Below, in pieces: positions 33,255-43,011 of a stretch of DNA of 64,000 nt (the stretch's first letter is position 1; each line of letters begins with the position of its first letter). The stretch spans positions 1 through 64,000 of the forward strand of contig CBDEFY010000001.1 in assembly GCA_965237595.1 (NCBI GenBank). Direction: 5' to 3'. The stretch comes from UBA9611 sp965237595. Its GTDB lineage: Bacteria > Chloroflexota > Dehalococcoidia > Lucifugimonadales > UBA3495. Under the pieces are notes generated by a model, which did no database searches, was not told the DNA's origin, and worked only from the letters and a program-made list of their open reading frames with translations. A program made the position numbers and the translations under genes.

Positions 33255-35138
33255 TCAATCTTCCCAATCCTTCAGCCTCTGCTCCAGTTCGGCTTGGGTC
33301 TGGGCGTGGTCCTCGGCCAGGCGCGTCATCTCGTCCAAGTCCTGGCCCAGAGTCGCCTCCTGTAATCGCTGCTCAATCTCCTTAAGCCTGTCTTCCAAGT
33401 CCACGATTACCTTTTCCATGTCAATCGTGGGCGCCGCCGGGTTCCGGCGTTTTGGTCCCTGGGACCTAGCGGGTTGGGGGCGTGGCGGCGGCTTGGCTTG
33501 CTCTTGCGCTCGGACTGCCGCCGCAACGGCTTCAGCGTCCCGTTGGGCCTCGGTCCACTCATCGAAGGTTCCAGGGAAGACGGTGACCTTGCCCTCTCCG
33601 GTGACTAGCAGGGATTCGGCAAGCAGCGACACCAGTTGGCGGTCATGGGACACCAACAACATGGTGCCCGGATAGCTCATCAGTACCTGCTCGAGGGCCT
33701 CTCTGCTGGGGATGTCGAAATGGGTGGCGGGCTCGTCCAACACCAGCAGATTGGGCTCGGAGATCAACAACCGGGCCAGGGCCAGACGGCTTTTCTCGCC
33801 GCCGCTGCAAGCGCCCACTTCCCGGAATACGTCTTCACCCCGGAAAAGGAACCACGCTAAGTAGGAGCGGGCGTCTTCAAAGGGCATGTTCTTGATCTCC
33901 AAGAAGGAGTCCAAGACGGTGTGCTCATCAACCAATGCGTCCATTCCCTGACTGTAGTAGCCGACCTTGACGTTTTGGCCCAGGGCCACCGACCCTTCCA
34001 GGGGCGGGACCAGCCCCAAAACGGTCTTGATGAAGGTGGTCTTGCCGGTGCCGTTGTCTCCGATGATTGCCGTGCGGGAGCCGCGTTCCAATTTTAGATC
34101 GGGCACATGGAGCAATTCCACCGGCCCACCGCCATCGGTATACCCTACTTTCAACTCGTGAGTGCTTAACGCCACCTGGCCGGTCCGGCTGGCGGAGGCA
34201 TCGGACAACGATATGGACCGGTGGGCATCGGGCTGGTCGATGCGCTCCAACCGCCGCAGGCGGGTCTCCCGTCCCTTGGCCTCCCGAGACCTCTGGCCAG
34301 CCCGGTATCTGTCGATGAACGCCTGTTCCTTGGCGATGAATTCCTGCTGCGCTTCGTACTCCTTCAGTTGGCGCAGGTCGCGCTCGGCTTTCAGGACCCG
34401 ATACTTGGAGAAATTGCCGGGGAAGGCGTTAAGGCGGCCGTGGTCCAATTCCCAGATCTGGGTGGCCGTCTGGTCCAGGAAATAGCGGTCATGGGAGACA
34501 ACCACTACCGCAGGAGCGAAGTGGGTCAGGTAGCGCTCCAGCCAGATGACTCCATTGATGTCAAGGTAGTTGGTGGGCTCGTCCAGCACCAACAGGTCCG
34601 GGTTGCCCAATAGGGCCCTTGCCAGGGCTGCCCGGGTGCGTTCGCCGCCGCTGGCTGATGACGCCGGAGAGTCCAGGGTCTCCGGCCTCAGCCCAAGGCC
34701 GTCCACCATACGTTCCATGGCCCTTTCGTAGGAATACCCGCCCAGGGCCTCGTACTGTTCCAAAAGGGCTGCGTAACGCCGGCCGGATTCTTCGGCATCG
34801 CTATCCGGGGTATTCTGCTGCCGGGCGCTGCCCTCGAGAGCCTCTTCCAATGACCTGAGTTGCTCGAAGGCCCGCAACACCTCTTCCCGAAGAGTGCTGG
34901 TTCTCGCCGATGGGGGATGCTGGGGCACGTAGCCGACCTGGATCCCGTTGGAGCGGGCCACTTTCCCTTCGCTGGGTTCCTGCTGTCCCACCAACACTCT
35001 TAGGAGGGAAGTTTTGCCACCGCCGTTGGGGCCGACGATGCCGATGCGGGCCCGTTCATTGATATCCAGGTTAACGCCCGAAAAAATGATGTCGGCGCCG
35101 TAGTGGACAGCGAGGTCAGAGGTGGATATTAGGGGCAT
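33255..35138 (-). CDS. ABC-F family ATP-binding protein
   Basis: 627-residue soluble protein with two ABC domains and no membrane segments, the ABC-F class that acts on ribosomes (translation factor or antibiotic protection). Domain 1: GPNGGGKTSLLRVL, signature ASGGERTRAALARALLG, LVLDEPTNYLDI. Linker (about 235-310) with the charged stretch YEAQQEFIAKEQAFIDRYRA. Domain 2: GDNGTGKTTFIKT, GACSGGEKSRLALARLL, LVLDEPATHFDI. The C-terminal coiled-coil extension (about 545-627) is Lys/Glu rich. It resembles Uup/YdiF/EttA-like proteins; which one cannot be settled here. Confidence 0.92.
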   Translation of the reverse strand: MPLISTSDLAVHYGADIIFSGVNLDINERARIGIVGPNGGGKTSLLRVLVGQQEPSEGKVARSNGIQVGYVPQHPPSARTSTLREEVLRAFEQLRSLEEALEGSARQQNTPDSDAEESGRRYAALLEQYEALGGYSYERAMERMVDGLGLRPETLDSPASSASGGERTRAALARALLGNPDLLVLDEPTNYLDINGVIWLERYLTHFAPAVVVVSHDRYFLDQTATQIWELDHGRLNAFPGNFSKYRVLKAERDLRQLKEYEAQQEFIAKEQAFIDRYRAGQRSREAKGRETRLRRLERIDQPDAHRSISLSDASASRTGQVALSTHELKVGYTDGGGPVELLHVPDLKLERGSRTAIIGDNGTGKTTFIKTVLGLVPPLEGSVALGQNVKVGYYSQGMDALVDEHTVLDSFLEIKNMPFEDARSYLAWFLFRGEDVFREVGACSGGEKSRLALARLLISEPNLLVLDEPATHFDIPSREALEQVLMSYPGTMLLVSHDRQLVSLLAESLLVTGEGKVTVFPGTFDEWTEAQRDAEAVAAAVRAQEQAKPPPRPQPARSQGPKRRNPAAPTIDMEKVIVDLEDRLKEIEQRLQEATLGQDLDEMTRLAEDHAQTQAELEQRLKDWED

Positions 35139-35237
35139 GAGGCGGCTGGACTCCCGGAGCCGTGCTAGGAATGAGCCGTGGCGGCCATTGGGCCGGCCTG
35201 TTCACAAGAGGCCCTTCCAACACTATAACCGAATGGG

Positions 35238-35789
35238 GTGGGCCGGCGCAGTAAGAATCTGATGGCATCACGGAGTCCCAAAGGGCGTGGTAGACTCCCA
35301 ACGTTCAGCCTTGATCTCAGCGTGCTACACCCACTGTTTTTTGTTTTGACGCAACGACTACGACATCGGTATCGATTAGCCGCAATCCTAAGTAGGGTCC
35401 ACCGGTTCCTGTATGTTTTCTCCAACGGCCATTTTTTGTCCCGGCGAGGCAACGCCCGTTTCCTTCTTCTAACCACCAAAGGGCGCAGTTCCCAACGGAT
35501 GAGGACCGTGCCGTTGTTGTATGTGTCCCACAACAGAGACCTATCGGTTATCGCCTCCTTCGGCGGAAACCCACGGGCCCCTGGCTGGCTGTTAAATATC
35601 CGGGATGAACCCAGGGTAAAGGTGCAGGTCGGTGGCGGCCGCTGGCAAGGCGTTGCCAGGATAGCCACTGACGGTGAGCGCCTGGAGCTTTGGCCCAGAT
35701 TCGTCGAAATATTCTCGGGCTACGAGCGTTACCGGGCTCGGACCACCCGGATATTCCCCATAGTCATCATCACGCGGGCGGAAGATTGA
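35238..35789 (+). CDS. Deazaflavin (F420)-dependent nitroreductase (Ddn) family protein
   Basis: Up to 183 residues; the N-terminus is uncertain (ATG at 35238, or 35262, MASRSPKG). The Ddn split-barrel core is clear: VHRFLYVFSNGHFLSR, FLLLTTKGRSSQRMRTVPLL (residues about 75-94), DLSVIASFGGNPRAPGWLLN, and VQVGGGRWQGVARIATDGE. The sequence GxxxxPxWxxNxxxxP is the family's cofactor-side signature. It reduces substrates with F420H2 in actinobacteria; F420 use in this organism is inferred, in line with the LLM genes. Translation could begin well inside the listed region. Confidence 0.8.
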   Translation: MGRRSKNLMASRSPKGRGRLPTFSLDLSVLHPLFFVLTQRLRHRYRLAAILSRVHRFLYVFSNGHFLSRRGNARFLLLTTKGRSSQRMRTVPLLYVSHNRDLSVIASFGGNPRAPGWLLNIRDEPRVKVQVGGGRWQGVARIATDGERLELWPRFVEIFSGYERYRARTTRIFPIVIITRAED

Positions 35790-35898
35790 CCCGGTGGGTC
35801 TGGCCTGAAGGACTGTGTCGACTCATGTTCGCCGGCGCCCCAAGGATGTATACTGTACAGAGTTCCCAGAAACCGGAAGTTGCACTTAGGAGGAACCC

Positions 35899-36342
35899 AT
35901 GTCGACCCATGCGCAGAGCCAGACTTCGGTGCAATCCCAGGCACTGGTCAAGATTACTGAGATGGACCACATTGTTCTGCGGAACAAAGACGTGGAAACG
36001 TCACTGCAGTTCTATACCGAGGTCTTGGGCCTTCAGGCCGAGCGGTTGGAACAGTGGCGGGCCGGTGAGGTGCGTTTCCCCTCGGCGCGGATAAACGCCG
36101 ACACCATCATTGACTTCTTCGGCGCTGACCAAGAGCCCATCGGCAAGGACGGGGCCAAGAACCAAGACCACTTCTGTATGGTCATCGAGCCCACGGACAT
36201 GGAAGAGTTGAAGGCGAAATTCGAAGCAATGGGCGTGGAGATTCAAGCGGGGCCGGGAAAGCGGTGGGGCTCCCACGGCGACGGAATATCGCTCTATATC
36301 TACGACCCGGACGACAACGTTGTGGAGCTACGCCACTACTAG
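35899..36342 (+). CDS. VOC family protein
   Basis: 147 residues, single VOC module: TEMDHIVLRNKDVETSLQFY with the first metal His, TEVLGLQAERLEQW, DHFCMVIEPTDMEELKAKFE with the second His, and LYIYDPDDNVVELRHY with the C-terminal Glu. AGGAGG lies ten bases before the ATG, and a -10-like TATACT is at 35849. A terminator follows, so it is probably a single-gene transcript. Confidence 0.88.
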   Translation: MSTHAQSQTSVQSQALVKITEMDHIVLRNKDVETSLQFYTEVLGLQAERLEQWRAGEVRFPSARINADTIIDFFGADQEPIGKDGAKNQDHFCMVIEPTDMEELKAKFEAMGVEIQAGPGKRWGSHGDGISLYIYDPDDNVVELRHY

Positions 36343-36381
36343 GATTCAGCGTCTAAGGACCCGGCGCAGATTGAAACGGAG

Positions 36382-36416
36382 AAAAGTGGCTGATCGTTTG
36401 ATTGGCCGCTTTTTTA
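36382..36416 (+). terminator. Rho-independent terminator of the VOC gene
   Basis: Stem AAAAGTGGC (36382-36390) with GCCGCTTTT (36405-36413), continuing into TTTTTT. It lies just upstream of the YgjP-like gene start at 36424. Confidence 0.75.
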
Positions 36417-36423
36417 TTGGCAG

Positions 36424-37149
36424 ATGCAACAGAGCCGACGGCGGATGACCCGGGACTGGACAATCCCCGCCTACAACGTCCGGGAGAGTAAACGGGCCAG
36501 AAGGGTGACCATCAAGGTGTCGTCCCAGGCGGGACTGGAAGTGGTGGTGCCCGTTGGGTTCGACCGCTCGGGAATTCCAGAGATCCTCCGATCCAAAACA
36601 GGCTGGATCATCAAGAGCCTGGAACGGACCGGGCCGGTCGTAGCGTTGAAGAGACCCACATCCATCCACCTCAGATTGCTGGACGAGACCTGGCGGGCCG
36701 AATATTCCCTCGTTCGAGGTGCGCGCCTGGACCTATCGGAGCGAGGAGGGCGTGTTCTGTCGCTGACCGGCCCGGTGGACGACCCTGTTACTGTGGCGGC
36801 GGCATTGAACCAGTGGCTGCGGTGGCGGGCGACAGACGTCTTGGTACCGTGGCTGCACCGGTTAAGCACAGAGCTATCTCTGCCTTTCAGCCGGGTGACC
36901 ATCCGGCGTCAGAAAACCAAGTGGGGTAGCTGCTCGGCCGAAAAATCAATCAGCCTCAACCGGAACCTCCTCTTTCTTTCGGAGGCCATGGCCAGGTATG
37001 TCTTGGTCCATGAGCTATGCCACGTTCGCCAACTGGACCACTCAGAAAAATTCTGGGGTATATTGGAGACATTCGAGCCCAAGGCCCGGTGGACCGCAGC
37101 CAAGATCAGGGACGCGGCGGAGCGGGTTCCCCGGTGGGCCCAGGTCTAA
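36424..37149 (+). CDS. YgjP/SprT-like zinc metallopeptidase (DUF45)
   Basis: 241 residues. The zinc site is HELCHVRQLDHSEKFWGIL (HExxH with the third His further on), preceded by the family motif IRRQKTKWGSCSAEKSISLN, the RxxxxRWGSCS signature of DUF45. N-terminal beta-rich part: SKRARRVTIKVSSQAGLEVV. Length and motif spacing are normal. Cytoplasmic; biological substrate unknown in general for the family. Confidence 0.9.
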   Translation: MQQSRRRMTRDWTIPAYNVRESKRARRVTIKVSSQAGLEVVVPVGFDRSGIPEILRSKTGWIIKSLERTGPVVALKRPTSIHLRLLDETWRAEYSLVRGARLDLSERGGRVLSLTGPVDDPVTVAAALNQWLRWRATDVLVPWLHRLSTELSLPFSRVTIRRQKTKWGSCSAEKSISLNRNLLFLSEAMARYVLVHELCHVRQLDHSEKFWGILETFEPKARWTAAKIRDAAERVPRWAQV

Positions 37150-37313
37150 CGGCTGTAGGTTTATCCGATTTGTGCCTCTGATATCGGCCGAAAGAATGGT
37201 ACCGCCACCGCGGAAGCCTGTCCAATTGGCAAGATGCGTCCGAGGCGAAAATGGCGTAAAGTCTTGGCAACCGAAGGCGCCCCGCCAGCCGCCGGAAGAG
37301 ATTTGAGGTTGCC

Positions 37314-38551
37314 ATGACCAGCAGAAACGCCGTATCCAAGGAGACTCTATCTGAGACCACCGCCAAGGCCATCGAGGCAGCACGGCCCGAATTGGTGGAC
37401 CTCGCTTTGGACATCCACGCCCATCCCGAACTGAACTATCAGGAGAATCACGCCGCCGCATTGCTATCGGGAACCCTGGAGAAGCACGGGTTCCAGGTTG
37501 AGCGCGGCGTGGGCGGCGTGGAGACGGCCTTTACCGCCACGCTCTCTGGCGGCGCTGGAGACGGGCCCACCGTCGCCGTCCTTGCCGAATACGATGCCCT
37601 GCCCGAGATTGGCCACGGCTGCGGCCACAACCTAATCGCCATGGCCGCCATCGGGGCTGGACTGGGCCTGAAAGCCAACTTGGACAACCTGCCCGGCCGG
37701 GTGATGGTAATCGGCACCCCTGCCGAAGAAGGCGGTGGCGGAAAGATACGGATGCTCAACGCCGGGGTGTTCGAGGGCGTGGATGCCACCCTATCCTCCC
37801 ATCCCTCGTCCAACCGGACGGTCATACCCACCGACATACCCATGAGCGAAAGCTGGAGCCTGGCCATGGTGGGGTACCGGTACGCCTTCCACGGAAAGGC
37901 GGCCCACGCCGCTGCGGCCCCTCACGAGGGCATCAACGCCCTGAAGGCGTGATTCATCTGTTCACCGGCATCGACGCCCTCAGGCAGCACCTCAGGGACG
38001 ACGTACGCATCCACGGTGTGATTACCGACGGCGGGATGGCCCCCAACGTGGTGCCCGAGTACGCCGCCGCCAATTTCATGCTCCGCTGCCGCGACCGCGA
38101 CTACCTTAGCGACGTGGTGGTGGGCAAAGTGCGACAGGCCGCAGAGGGTGCCGCCGCGATGACTGGTTCGCGGCTGGAGATCGAAGAATACTACCCCTTC
38201 TACGAGAACGTCCGCCCCAACGCAGTGATTGCCGGTCTTTTGCTGAATAATGCGGCTTTGGCTGGCCTCAACTTGGACGATCCGCTGCCCGGCCGGCAGG
38301 GAAGCGCCGCCTCCACCGACTTCGGCAACGTGAGCCAGGCCATGCCAGCCTACGAGCTGCGCTACGCGGTCAGCGAGCAGCCCGTCCCCTCCCATTCCCG
38401 GGAGATGGCGGAGACTGCTACTTCCGAGCATGCCCTCGCCGCCGCCGTAAAAGTGGCCAAGGCTCTGACTCTCACGGCCTGCGACCTTCTCCTGGACCCC
38501 ACCCTGCTACCTGCGGCCCGCGCCGAGTTCGACCAGCGGGGCGGCGTGTAG
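37314..38551 (+). pseudogene. M20 family amidohydrolase/peptidase, frameshifted
   Basis: Together about 411 residues. Segment 1 (37314 to about 37948): VDLALDIHAHPELNYQENHA, VAVLAEYDALPEIGHGCGHN with metal ligands, GTPAEEGGGGKIRML with the catalytic Glu, and HGKAAHAAAAPHEGINALKA. Segment 2 continues VIHLFTGIDALRQHLRDDVR, RIHGVITDGGMAPNVVPEYA, ASTDFGNVSQAMPAY, and EHALAAAVKVAKALTL. A base is missing in GGCGTG at about 37947 (GGCCGTG expected), giving a premature TGA at 37950-37952. It belongs to the M20D amidohydrolase group (p-aminobenzoyl-glutamate or amide hydrolases). It is either recent decay or an error. Confidence 0.85.
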
Positions 38552-38632
38552 AGGTCCGGAACGCGCCCATTATTGCCCCAATCGGAAAAAAGGTGAGTTG
38601 ATTTGGAGGACCGCGAACTTGGCGACCCGAAC

Positions 38633-39712
38633 TCAACGGACCGGCCGGAACACCCACTCTGTCTGACCCGTTCGGGAGTCCAGCACGTTTAGGGTGCCGT
38701 CAGTGCCTGCGAAGTAAACCTTGCCATCGGCGACGGCAGGGGTGCTGGCGAGGTCTTTTGTTGTCTGGAACCGCCACTTGTCCCGTCCCGTCTCAGCATC
38801 GATCGCATACACAAATCCGGTATGGCTACCGATGAAGACGGTGCTATTCGAGGCTGCCACGGCAGCGTGAAGCTGGCCTCCTACCCTGAACCTCCACTTC
38901 TCCCGTCCTGTTTCGGCGTCCAGTGCGTAGAGATTACCATCATCGCTGCCGGCGTAAACCGTCCCATTGGCTATTACTGGCGGCGTGTGCACAGCGCCCT
39001 TGGTCTCAAAGCTCCATACTTCCTCTCCCGTCGTCATATCTAATGCGTAGAATTGGTGATCTTGGCTACCAACGTAAATCAGCTCTCCGCCGACCGCCGG
39101 GGCAGCGAGGATGCCTCCCTGTGTAGAAAACCTCCACCGTTCCTGACCGGTGCGCAAGTCCAACGCGTAGAGGTTGTTGTCGAGGCTGCCGAAATATAAG
39201 GTGTCGTCAGCAATCGCAGGGGAAGGCCACGAGAAGATTCTGTCCCCCGCAGTAAACCGCCACCTCTCGGCACCCGTTCCAGCCTCCACCGCATAGAACC
39301 TCCCGTCAAAGCTGCCGAAATATAGCATACCGTCCTTGATCGTTGGCGAAGTCCAGACCCTCGCGCCTGCGGCAAACCGCCATAGCTCTTCGCCTGTGTC
39401 CATATCCACCGCGTACAAGATTCCCTCTCCGCTGCCGAAATAAAGTACCCCTTGGGCGCCAGAGGGTTTGGAGAAGAACCTCCCTTGCGTTTGGAATCTC
39501 CATTTCTCTTGCCGCCTCTCAACGTCTATGGCGTAGACACGACCGTCCTCGTCGCCATAGTAGACCACCCCATCCTGTATGAAAGGCGCACTGGCATGGT
39601 GCAGGTCGTCCTTAAGGATGAAGTACATCGCTACCCCCAAAGCGGCTAGTAGCACAACGATGGTGGCGACACCGGCGCCGACAACCAGTCTTTTCGGCAG
39701 GAACCTTCTCAC
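38633..39712 (-). CDS. Membrane-anchored PQQ-like beta-propeller protein
   Basis: 359 residues. One N-terminal membrane helix (VVGAGVATIVVLLAALGVAM, residues 11-30), then eight PQQ-like blades of about 40 residues with a repeated D-x-x-T-G-x-x-x-W-R-F ending: for example DTGEELWRF, GTGAERWRF, RTGQERWRF, TTGEEVWSF, ETGREKWRF, ETGRDKWRF and RTGQTEWVF. The anchor puts the propeller outside the cytoplasmic membrane. Such proteins act in outer-envelope assembly or as electron-transfer or ligand-binding modules; no PQQ-binding set is evident. Confidence 0.88.
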   Translation of the reverse strand: MRRFLPKRLVVGAGVATIVVLLAALGVAMYFILKDDLHHASAPFIQDGVVYYGDEDGRVYAIDVERRQEKWRFQTQGRFFSKPSGAQGVLYFGSGEGILYAVDMDTGEELWRFAAGARVWTSPTIKDGMLYFGSFDGRFYAVEAGTGAERWRFTAGDRIFSWPSPAIADDTLYFGSLDNNLYALDLRTGQERWRFSTQGGILAAPAVGGELIYVGSQDHQFYALDMTTGEEVWSFETKGAVHTPPVIANGTVYAGSDDGNLYALDAETGREKWRFRVGGQLHAAVAASNSTVFIGSHTGFVYAIDAETGRDKWRFQTTKDLASTPAVADGKVYFAGTDGTLNVLDSRTGQTEWVFRPVR

Positions 39713-39893
39713 TCGAGATTCCCTTTTAGACCAAGCCCCTTTCCGCCTGACTCAAATAAAGGGATAACGACTATCCATGCACTGCAGCCCAAGGAAGGTG
39801 CATCCTCCGTTCATGTATATTGTTTGGCTGCCGTTATGCCACCATGCCCCAAGAACTGCGTGACGAAGTGAGAGAAGAGACCGTTAGACTGCT

Positions 39894-40646
39894 CTAGTCA
39901 TCGGCCAGTTGCGTCAGGTACTCTTTGAACAGGGCGATGGATTTTTCTTCGGGCACGCCGATGAAATACCGGATGCCCTGAGTGTAGAGGTGTATGTCCT
40001 GTGGGTGCATCGGCAGGTTATTGCTGGGCCCCAAAACGCGGTAAAGCCCGTCCGCCCAGTCCTGGAGGCTGGTGTAGAGGGAGTCTTCAATCACGAGGGC
40101 ATCCTGCCGTTCTAGGTCGCTTCTCAGGACCCACCTGGCGAATACGAAGGGCAGTCCGGTCCATTGGTGCCATTCTTCTCCCAGGTCATAGGTATGGGGG
40201 AACTCCCGCAAGCCGCGGCGATGGCGCAACCCTTGGTTCCCCACCAAAAGGCGTCCGTCGTGAGGGTCGTCCTGGCTAACGTAGGCTGCCGGCTTTAACC
40301 CGTGCTTCAGCGATAGGACAACTTGAAGCAGCTTGATGGCAGTGGGCGCCTCTGGAGGGATAGCGATGCTGCTACCAGAAAGCTCTTTGATCGGTGTCTT
40401 GGAATGAAGTTTGACGCTGACCGCTTGAGAGATAGTGGCAACGCAGAACCCAGACAGCGTCCGCATGCTGTCGTCCAGACCAAATGTATCCACCAAGGGT
40501 ATGAGCCCGCCCTGCAAGCGTCCTTCTGAGATGGCCACGGTCAGTTCGTTGGGCGGCAGTTCCTGGACCTCAATCCCACGCTTATCCATGTCGAAACACA
40601 TGGGTTCGGAGCTTAAATATGGAGTGCGGCCAACTTTAATAGGCAC
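39894..40646 (-). CDS. MqnA/MqnD-like chorismate dehydratase family protein
   Basis: 250 residues with the periplasmic-binding-type fold of the futalosine pathway enzyme MqnA: IKVGRTPYLSSEPMCF at the N-terminus (members start with strand-loop YxNxxP-like elements), SIAIPPEAPTAIKLLQVVLS, DGRLLVGNQGLRHRRGLREF (usual LLIGDxAL) and TYDLGEEWHQWTGLPFVFAR, the most diagnostic part. MqnA converts chorismate to 3-enolpyruvylbenzoate for menaquinone synthesis. No other Mqn gene is in the window, and the changed LLVGNQGL loop leaves room for a different substrate. Confidence 0.75.
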   Translation of the reverse strand: MPIKVGRTPYLSSEPMCFDMDKRGIEVQELPPNELTVAISEGRLQGGLIPLVDTFGLDDSMRTLSGFCVATISQAVSVKLHSKTPIKELSGSSIAIPPEAPTAIKLLQVVLSLKHGLKPAAYVSQDDPHDGRLLVGNQGLRHRRGLREFPHTYDLGEEWHQWTGLPFVFARWVLRSDLERQDALVIEDSLYTSLQDWADGLYRVLGPSNNLPMHPQDIHLYTQGIRYFIGVPEEKSIALFKEYLTQLADD

Positions 40647-40679
40647 GTATCAACACCGGAATTGATGCCTTGGAGATAA

Positions 40680-40706
40680 ATAGGGCCTCGAATCTCGAGG
40701 CCCTAT
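40680..40706 (-). terminator. Hairpin between NHL and MqnA-like genes
   Basis: Perfect stem AGGGCCTCGA/TCGAGGCCCT with a three-base loop ATC, flanked by AT/AT. On the minus strand TATTTATC follows, a poor U-tract, so termination is likely but not certain. A second GC-rich hairpin (GCCCCGCC/GGCGGGGC) overlaps the NHL stop. Confidence 0.6.
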
Positions 40707-40754
40707 CTTAAGCCAGCTATGGGACATGTAAGCCCCGCCCCGTGCGTGGCCGGT

Positions 40755-41783
40755 CTATAGGCGGGGCCCGGCGAATGTAGGCGATTGAGTTGTGTAGACC
40801 TGGATGCGGTTCCTGGCCGACTCGGGCACAAAGATTCTTCCCTCATCGTCGACCGTCACGCCCGTTGGGCCCCAGAAGTCCTTTTCGCGCTCCAGGCCCT
40901 GAGCCCTTTCTCGTTCAGCCCACATCTCAGAGTTGGCGTCCAACTTGTCCTTGCCCCACTTGGAAACGGTGGCTTCTCCGGTCTTCAAGTCCACGAATTT
41001 ACCGTCTTGATCGAACACTTGGAGACGGTTGTTTAGCCAGTCGGCAACGTAGATCACGCCGTCTTTGTCGACAGCAACACCGGTCGGCCGGTCGAATTGG
41101 CCTTCCCCCGAGCCTGACGTCCCAAACTTCATCAGGAATTGGCCGTCGGGACCGAATTTCTGAATCCTGTCGTTTCTCCAGTCGGTGATGAAAATGTCGC
41201 CATGGCTGTCTATGGTGATGCCCCAAGGCATGTCGAACTCGCCGTCCCCGCTGCCAGCAGTGCCCCACTTGGCCAGAAATTTGCCATCTTTGGTGAATTT
41301 TTGGACCCTGTTGTTGCCGCTATCCACGATGTACAGGTTGTCGTCGGCGTCGAAGACCATGCCCGAGGGCCGGTCAAGTTCGCCGTCTCCGGTGCCGGGC
41401 CGCTCCTCCCATTTGCCTAAGTACTCGCCGTCCTTGGAGAACATTGAGATGCGGTTCAGCCATTCGTCGGAGATGAACAGATTCTCTTCGTTGTCCAAGG
41501 CGATACAGGTGGGCCACACCAACGAACCGTTTTCGAAATTATATTCGTGGGGCCCTTGCTGGGCGACGCCCCGGGCGAAGGTGGAGATGAACTCTTCTTC
41601 CGTGGTGCAAACGGTGACGCGGGTGCCTTCCGGACGGTACTCCGAACTGCGGCAGAGGACATACATTACATCCTCTTTTCCCCGGGCAACGAATATCGGG
41701 TAACTGAACCCAGGCCCGAATTGCTCGCCACGGCCAATGGTTTTACTATATTGCACATTTATATGCGAAATCTCCGTAGGCAT
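40755..41783 (-). CDS. NHL-repeat beta-propeller protein
   Basis: 342 residues. Six-blade NHL propeller: repeated blocks VWPTCIALDNEENLFISDEW, RPSGMVFDADDNLYIVDSGN, MPWGITIDSHGDIFITDWRN, RPTGVAVDKDGVIYVADWLN, GPTGVTVDDEGRIFVPESAR, each with NRIQxF-type ends. No signal peptide is obvious. NHL propellers are binding or lyase scaffolds (for example peptidyl-alpha-hydroxyglycine lyase); no catalytic signature was seen. It is on the same strand as the DUF1501 and DUF1800 genes just upstream. Confidence 0.85.
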   Translation of the reverse strand: MPTEISHINVQYSKTIGRGEQFGPGFSYPIFVARGKEDVMYVLCRSSEYRPEGTRVTVCTTEEEFISTFARGVAQQGPHEYNFENGSLVWPTCIALDNEENLFISDEWLNRISMFSKDGEYLGKWEERPGTGDGELDRPSGMVFDADDNLYIVDSGNNRVQKFTKDGKFLAKWGTAGSGDGEFDMPWGITIDSHGDIFITDWRNDRIQKFGPDGQFLMKFGTSGSGEGQFDRPTGVAVDKDGVIYVADWLNNRLQVFDQDGKFVDLKTGEATVSKWGKDKLDANSEMWAERERAQGLEREKDFWGPTGVTVDDEGRIFVPESARNRIQVYTTQSPTFAGPRL

Positions 41784-41824
41784 CTTTCCCTCGCAGAGTT
41801 GTCTTATATTTTTAGGCGCTGGTC

Positions 41825-42958
41825 CTAAATAAAGTCCATTTGCTCGAAGGTGCCGTTAACGATCGGCTTGGCGTCCAGGCCCATCCACTTCTCCAAGATG
41901 GTGGAGTACAGGCCGCGGAAGTCGTTGTTGAATTGCAGGTCGCCCTCATTGAGCTCGCCGGCATCCAGCGAAGGATGCTCCCCATAAAGGCCGCCCTTGA
42001 CGTTTTCGCCGATGACGAACGCATGTCCGCCTGCGCCGTGGTCGGTACCGGAGCCGTTGTCGTGGACGCGGCGGCCGAATTCGGTGAAGACCAAGAGCAT
42101 TACATTGTCTCCAGCGTCGTGCTCCTGCAGGTCGTCGTAAAAGTCGGCGATGGCCCTGCTGGTCTCGGTCCAGAGCTTGGTGTGGTTGGCCAACTGACCA
42201 GCATGGGTGTCGAAGCTGTTGTATGGGGCTGTGGTGTAGAGCACCCTGGTGCCGAACCCCGCCAAGTGAGTCTGCACGATGTTCCTCATGTACTGGCCAA
42301 CGTCGTCGCCGCCGTATTCCACGGTGGAGGAGTACATCTCAGGCGCCGTGCTCAGGATATCGGCTCCTTTCAGGGCGTCCAGTCCGGTCTGTGCTAGATA
42401 GTCCAACACTGGGCCTTGGCCAATCATGGGAGTGTAGACCTTGGAGAAGACCTCCAGCGCCTTGAGCCGCTGGTCAACATCATCAATCCCGGTGAGGACG
42501 CCGTAGGTTTCCAGGTTGCCGACCGAGGCAACCGGAACTCCCGGCGCTACCAGCGCTCTGGGCAGGCCCCGGCCGAAATTCACGCCGGTGAGAACGTTTT
42601 CCTGGTTTGGGTCAATGTCCCGGAGAACCCGGCCCAGCCAGCCTTCTTCACCCACCTTTTCGGGCTCACAGGTGTGCCAGATGTCCATGGACCGAAAGTG
42701 GGAGCGGCTGGCCGTCGGATAACCGACGCCTTGTATCACCGCCACATGACCTTCGTCGTACAGCTTCTTCATTGGCCCCATGTTGGGGTTGAAGCCTATC
42801 TCGTCGTTGATGGGCAAGACCCCTTCCTCCGGCACCCGGACGCTGGGCCGGTTGTCGAAGTATAGGGGGTTGGTGTACGGGACGACCGTGTTTAGCGCGT
42901 CATTGCCGCCAGCCAATTGAAGGACCACCAATACCGGGTCTTTCTTCGTCGATGTCAT
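41825..42958 (-). CDS. DUF1501 domain-containing protein
   Basis: 377 residues. DUF1501 (alkaline phosphatase-like fold) hallmarks: LVVLQLAGGNDALNTVVPYT at the N-terminus, IGFNPNMGPMKKLYDEGHVA, YPTASRSHFRSMDIWHTCEP, SFDTHAGQLANHTKLWTE, VMLLVFTEFGRRVHDNGSGT, DHGAGGHAFVIGENVKGGLY. The pattern GxDH(G)xxGH supplies metal-like ligands. No Tat or Sec signal is seen here, unlike many members. It follows the DUF1800 gene by 53 bases; the pair is known to co-occur widely, with an unknown function in envelope or polysaccharide contexts. Confidence 0.88.
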   Translation of the reverse strand: MTSTKKDPVLVVLQLAGGNDALNTVVPYTNPLYFDNRPSVRVPEEGVLPINDEIGFNPNMGPMKKLYDEGHVAVIQGVGYPTASRSHFRSMDIWHTCEPEKVGEEGWLGRVLRDIDPNQENVLTGVNFGRGLPRALVAPGVPVASVGNLETYGVLTGIDDVDQRLKALEVFSKVYTPMIGQGPVLDYLAQTGLDALKGADILSTAPEMYSSTVEYGGDDVGQYMRNIVQTHLAGFGTRVLYTTAPYNSFDTHAGQLANHTKLWTETSRAIADFYDDLQEHDAGDNVMLLVFTEFGRRVHDNGSGTDHGAGGHAFVIGENVKGGLYGEHPSLDAGELNEGDLQFNNDFRGLYSTILEKWMGLDAKPIVNGTFEQMDFI

Positions 42959-43011
42959 TGCTTAATCTCCAAAACAAACTTCTCGGACTACTTGGCAACG
43001 CAGCTATCGGT

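Noticed and set aside
39844..39897. A 17-codon plus-strand frame, MPQELRDEVREETVRLL.
   Set aside because: It overlaps the stop of the MqnA-like gene and is too short to identify; probably chance, or a fragment.
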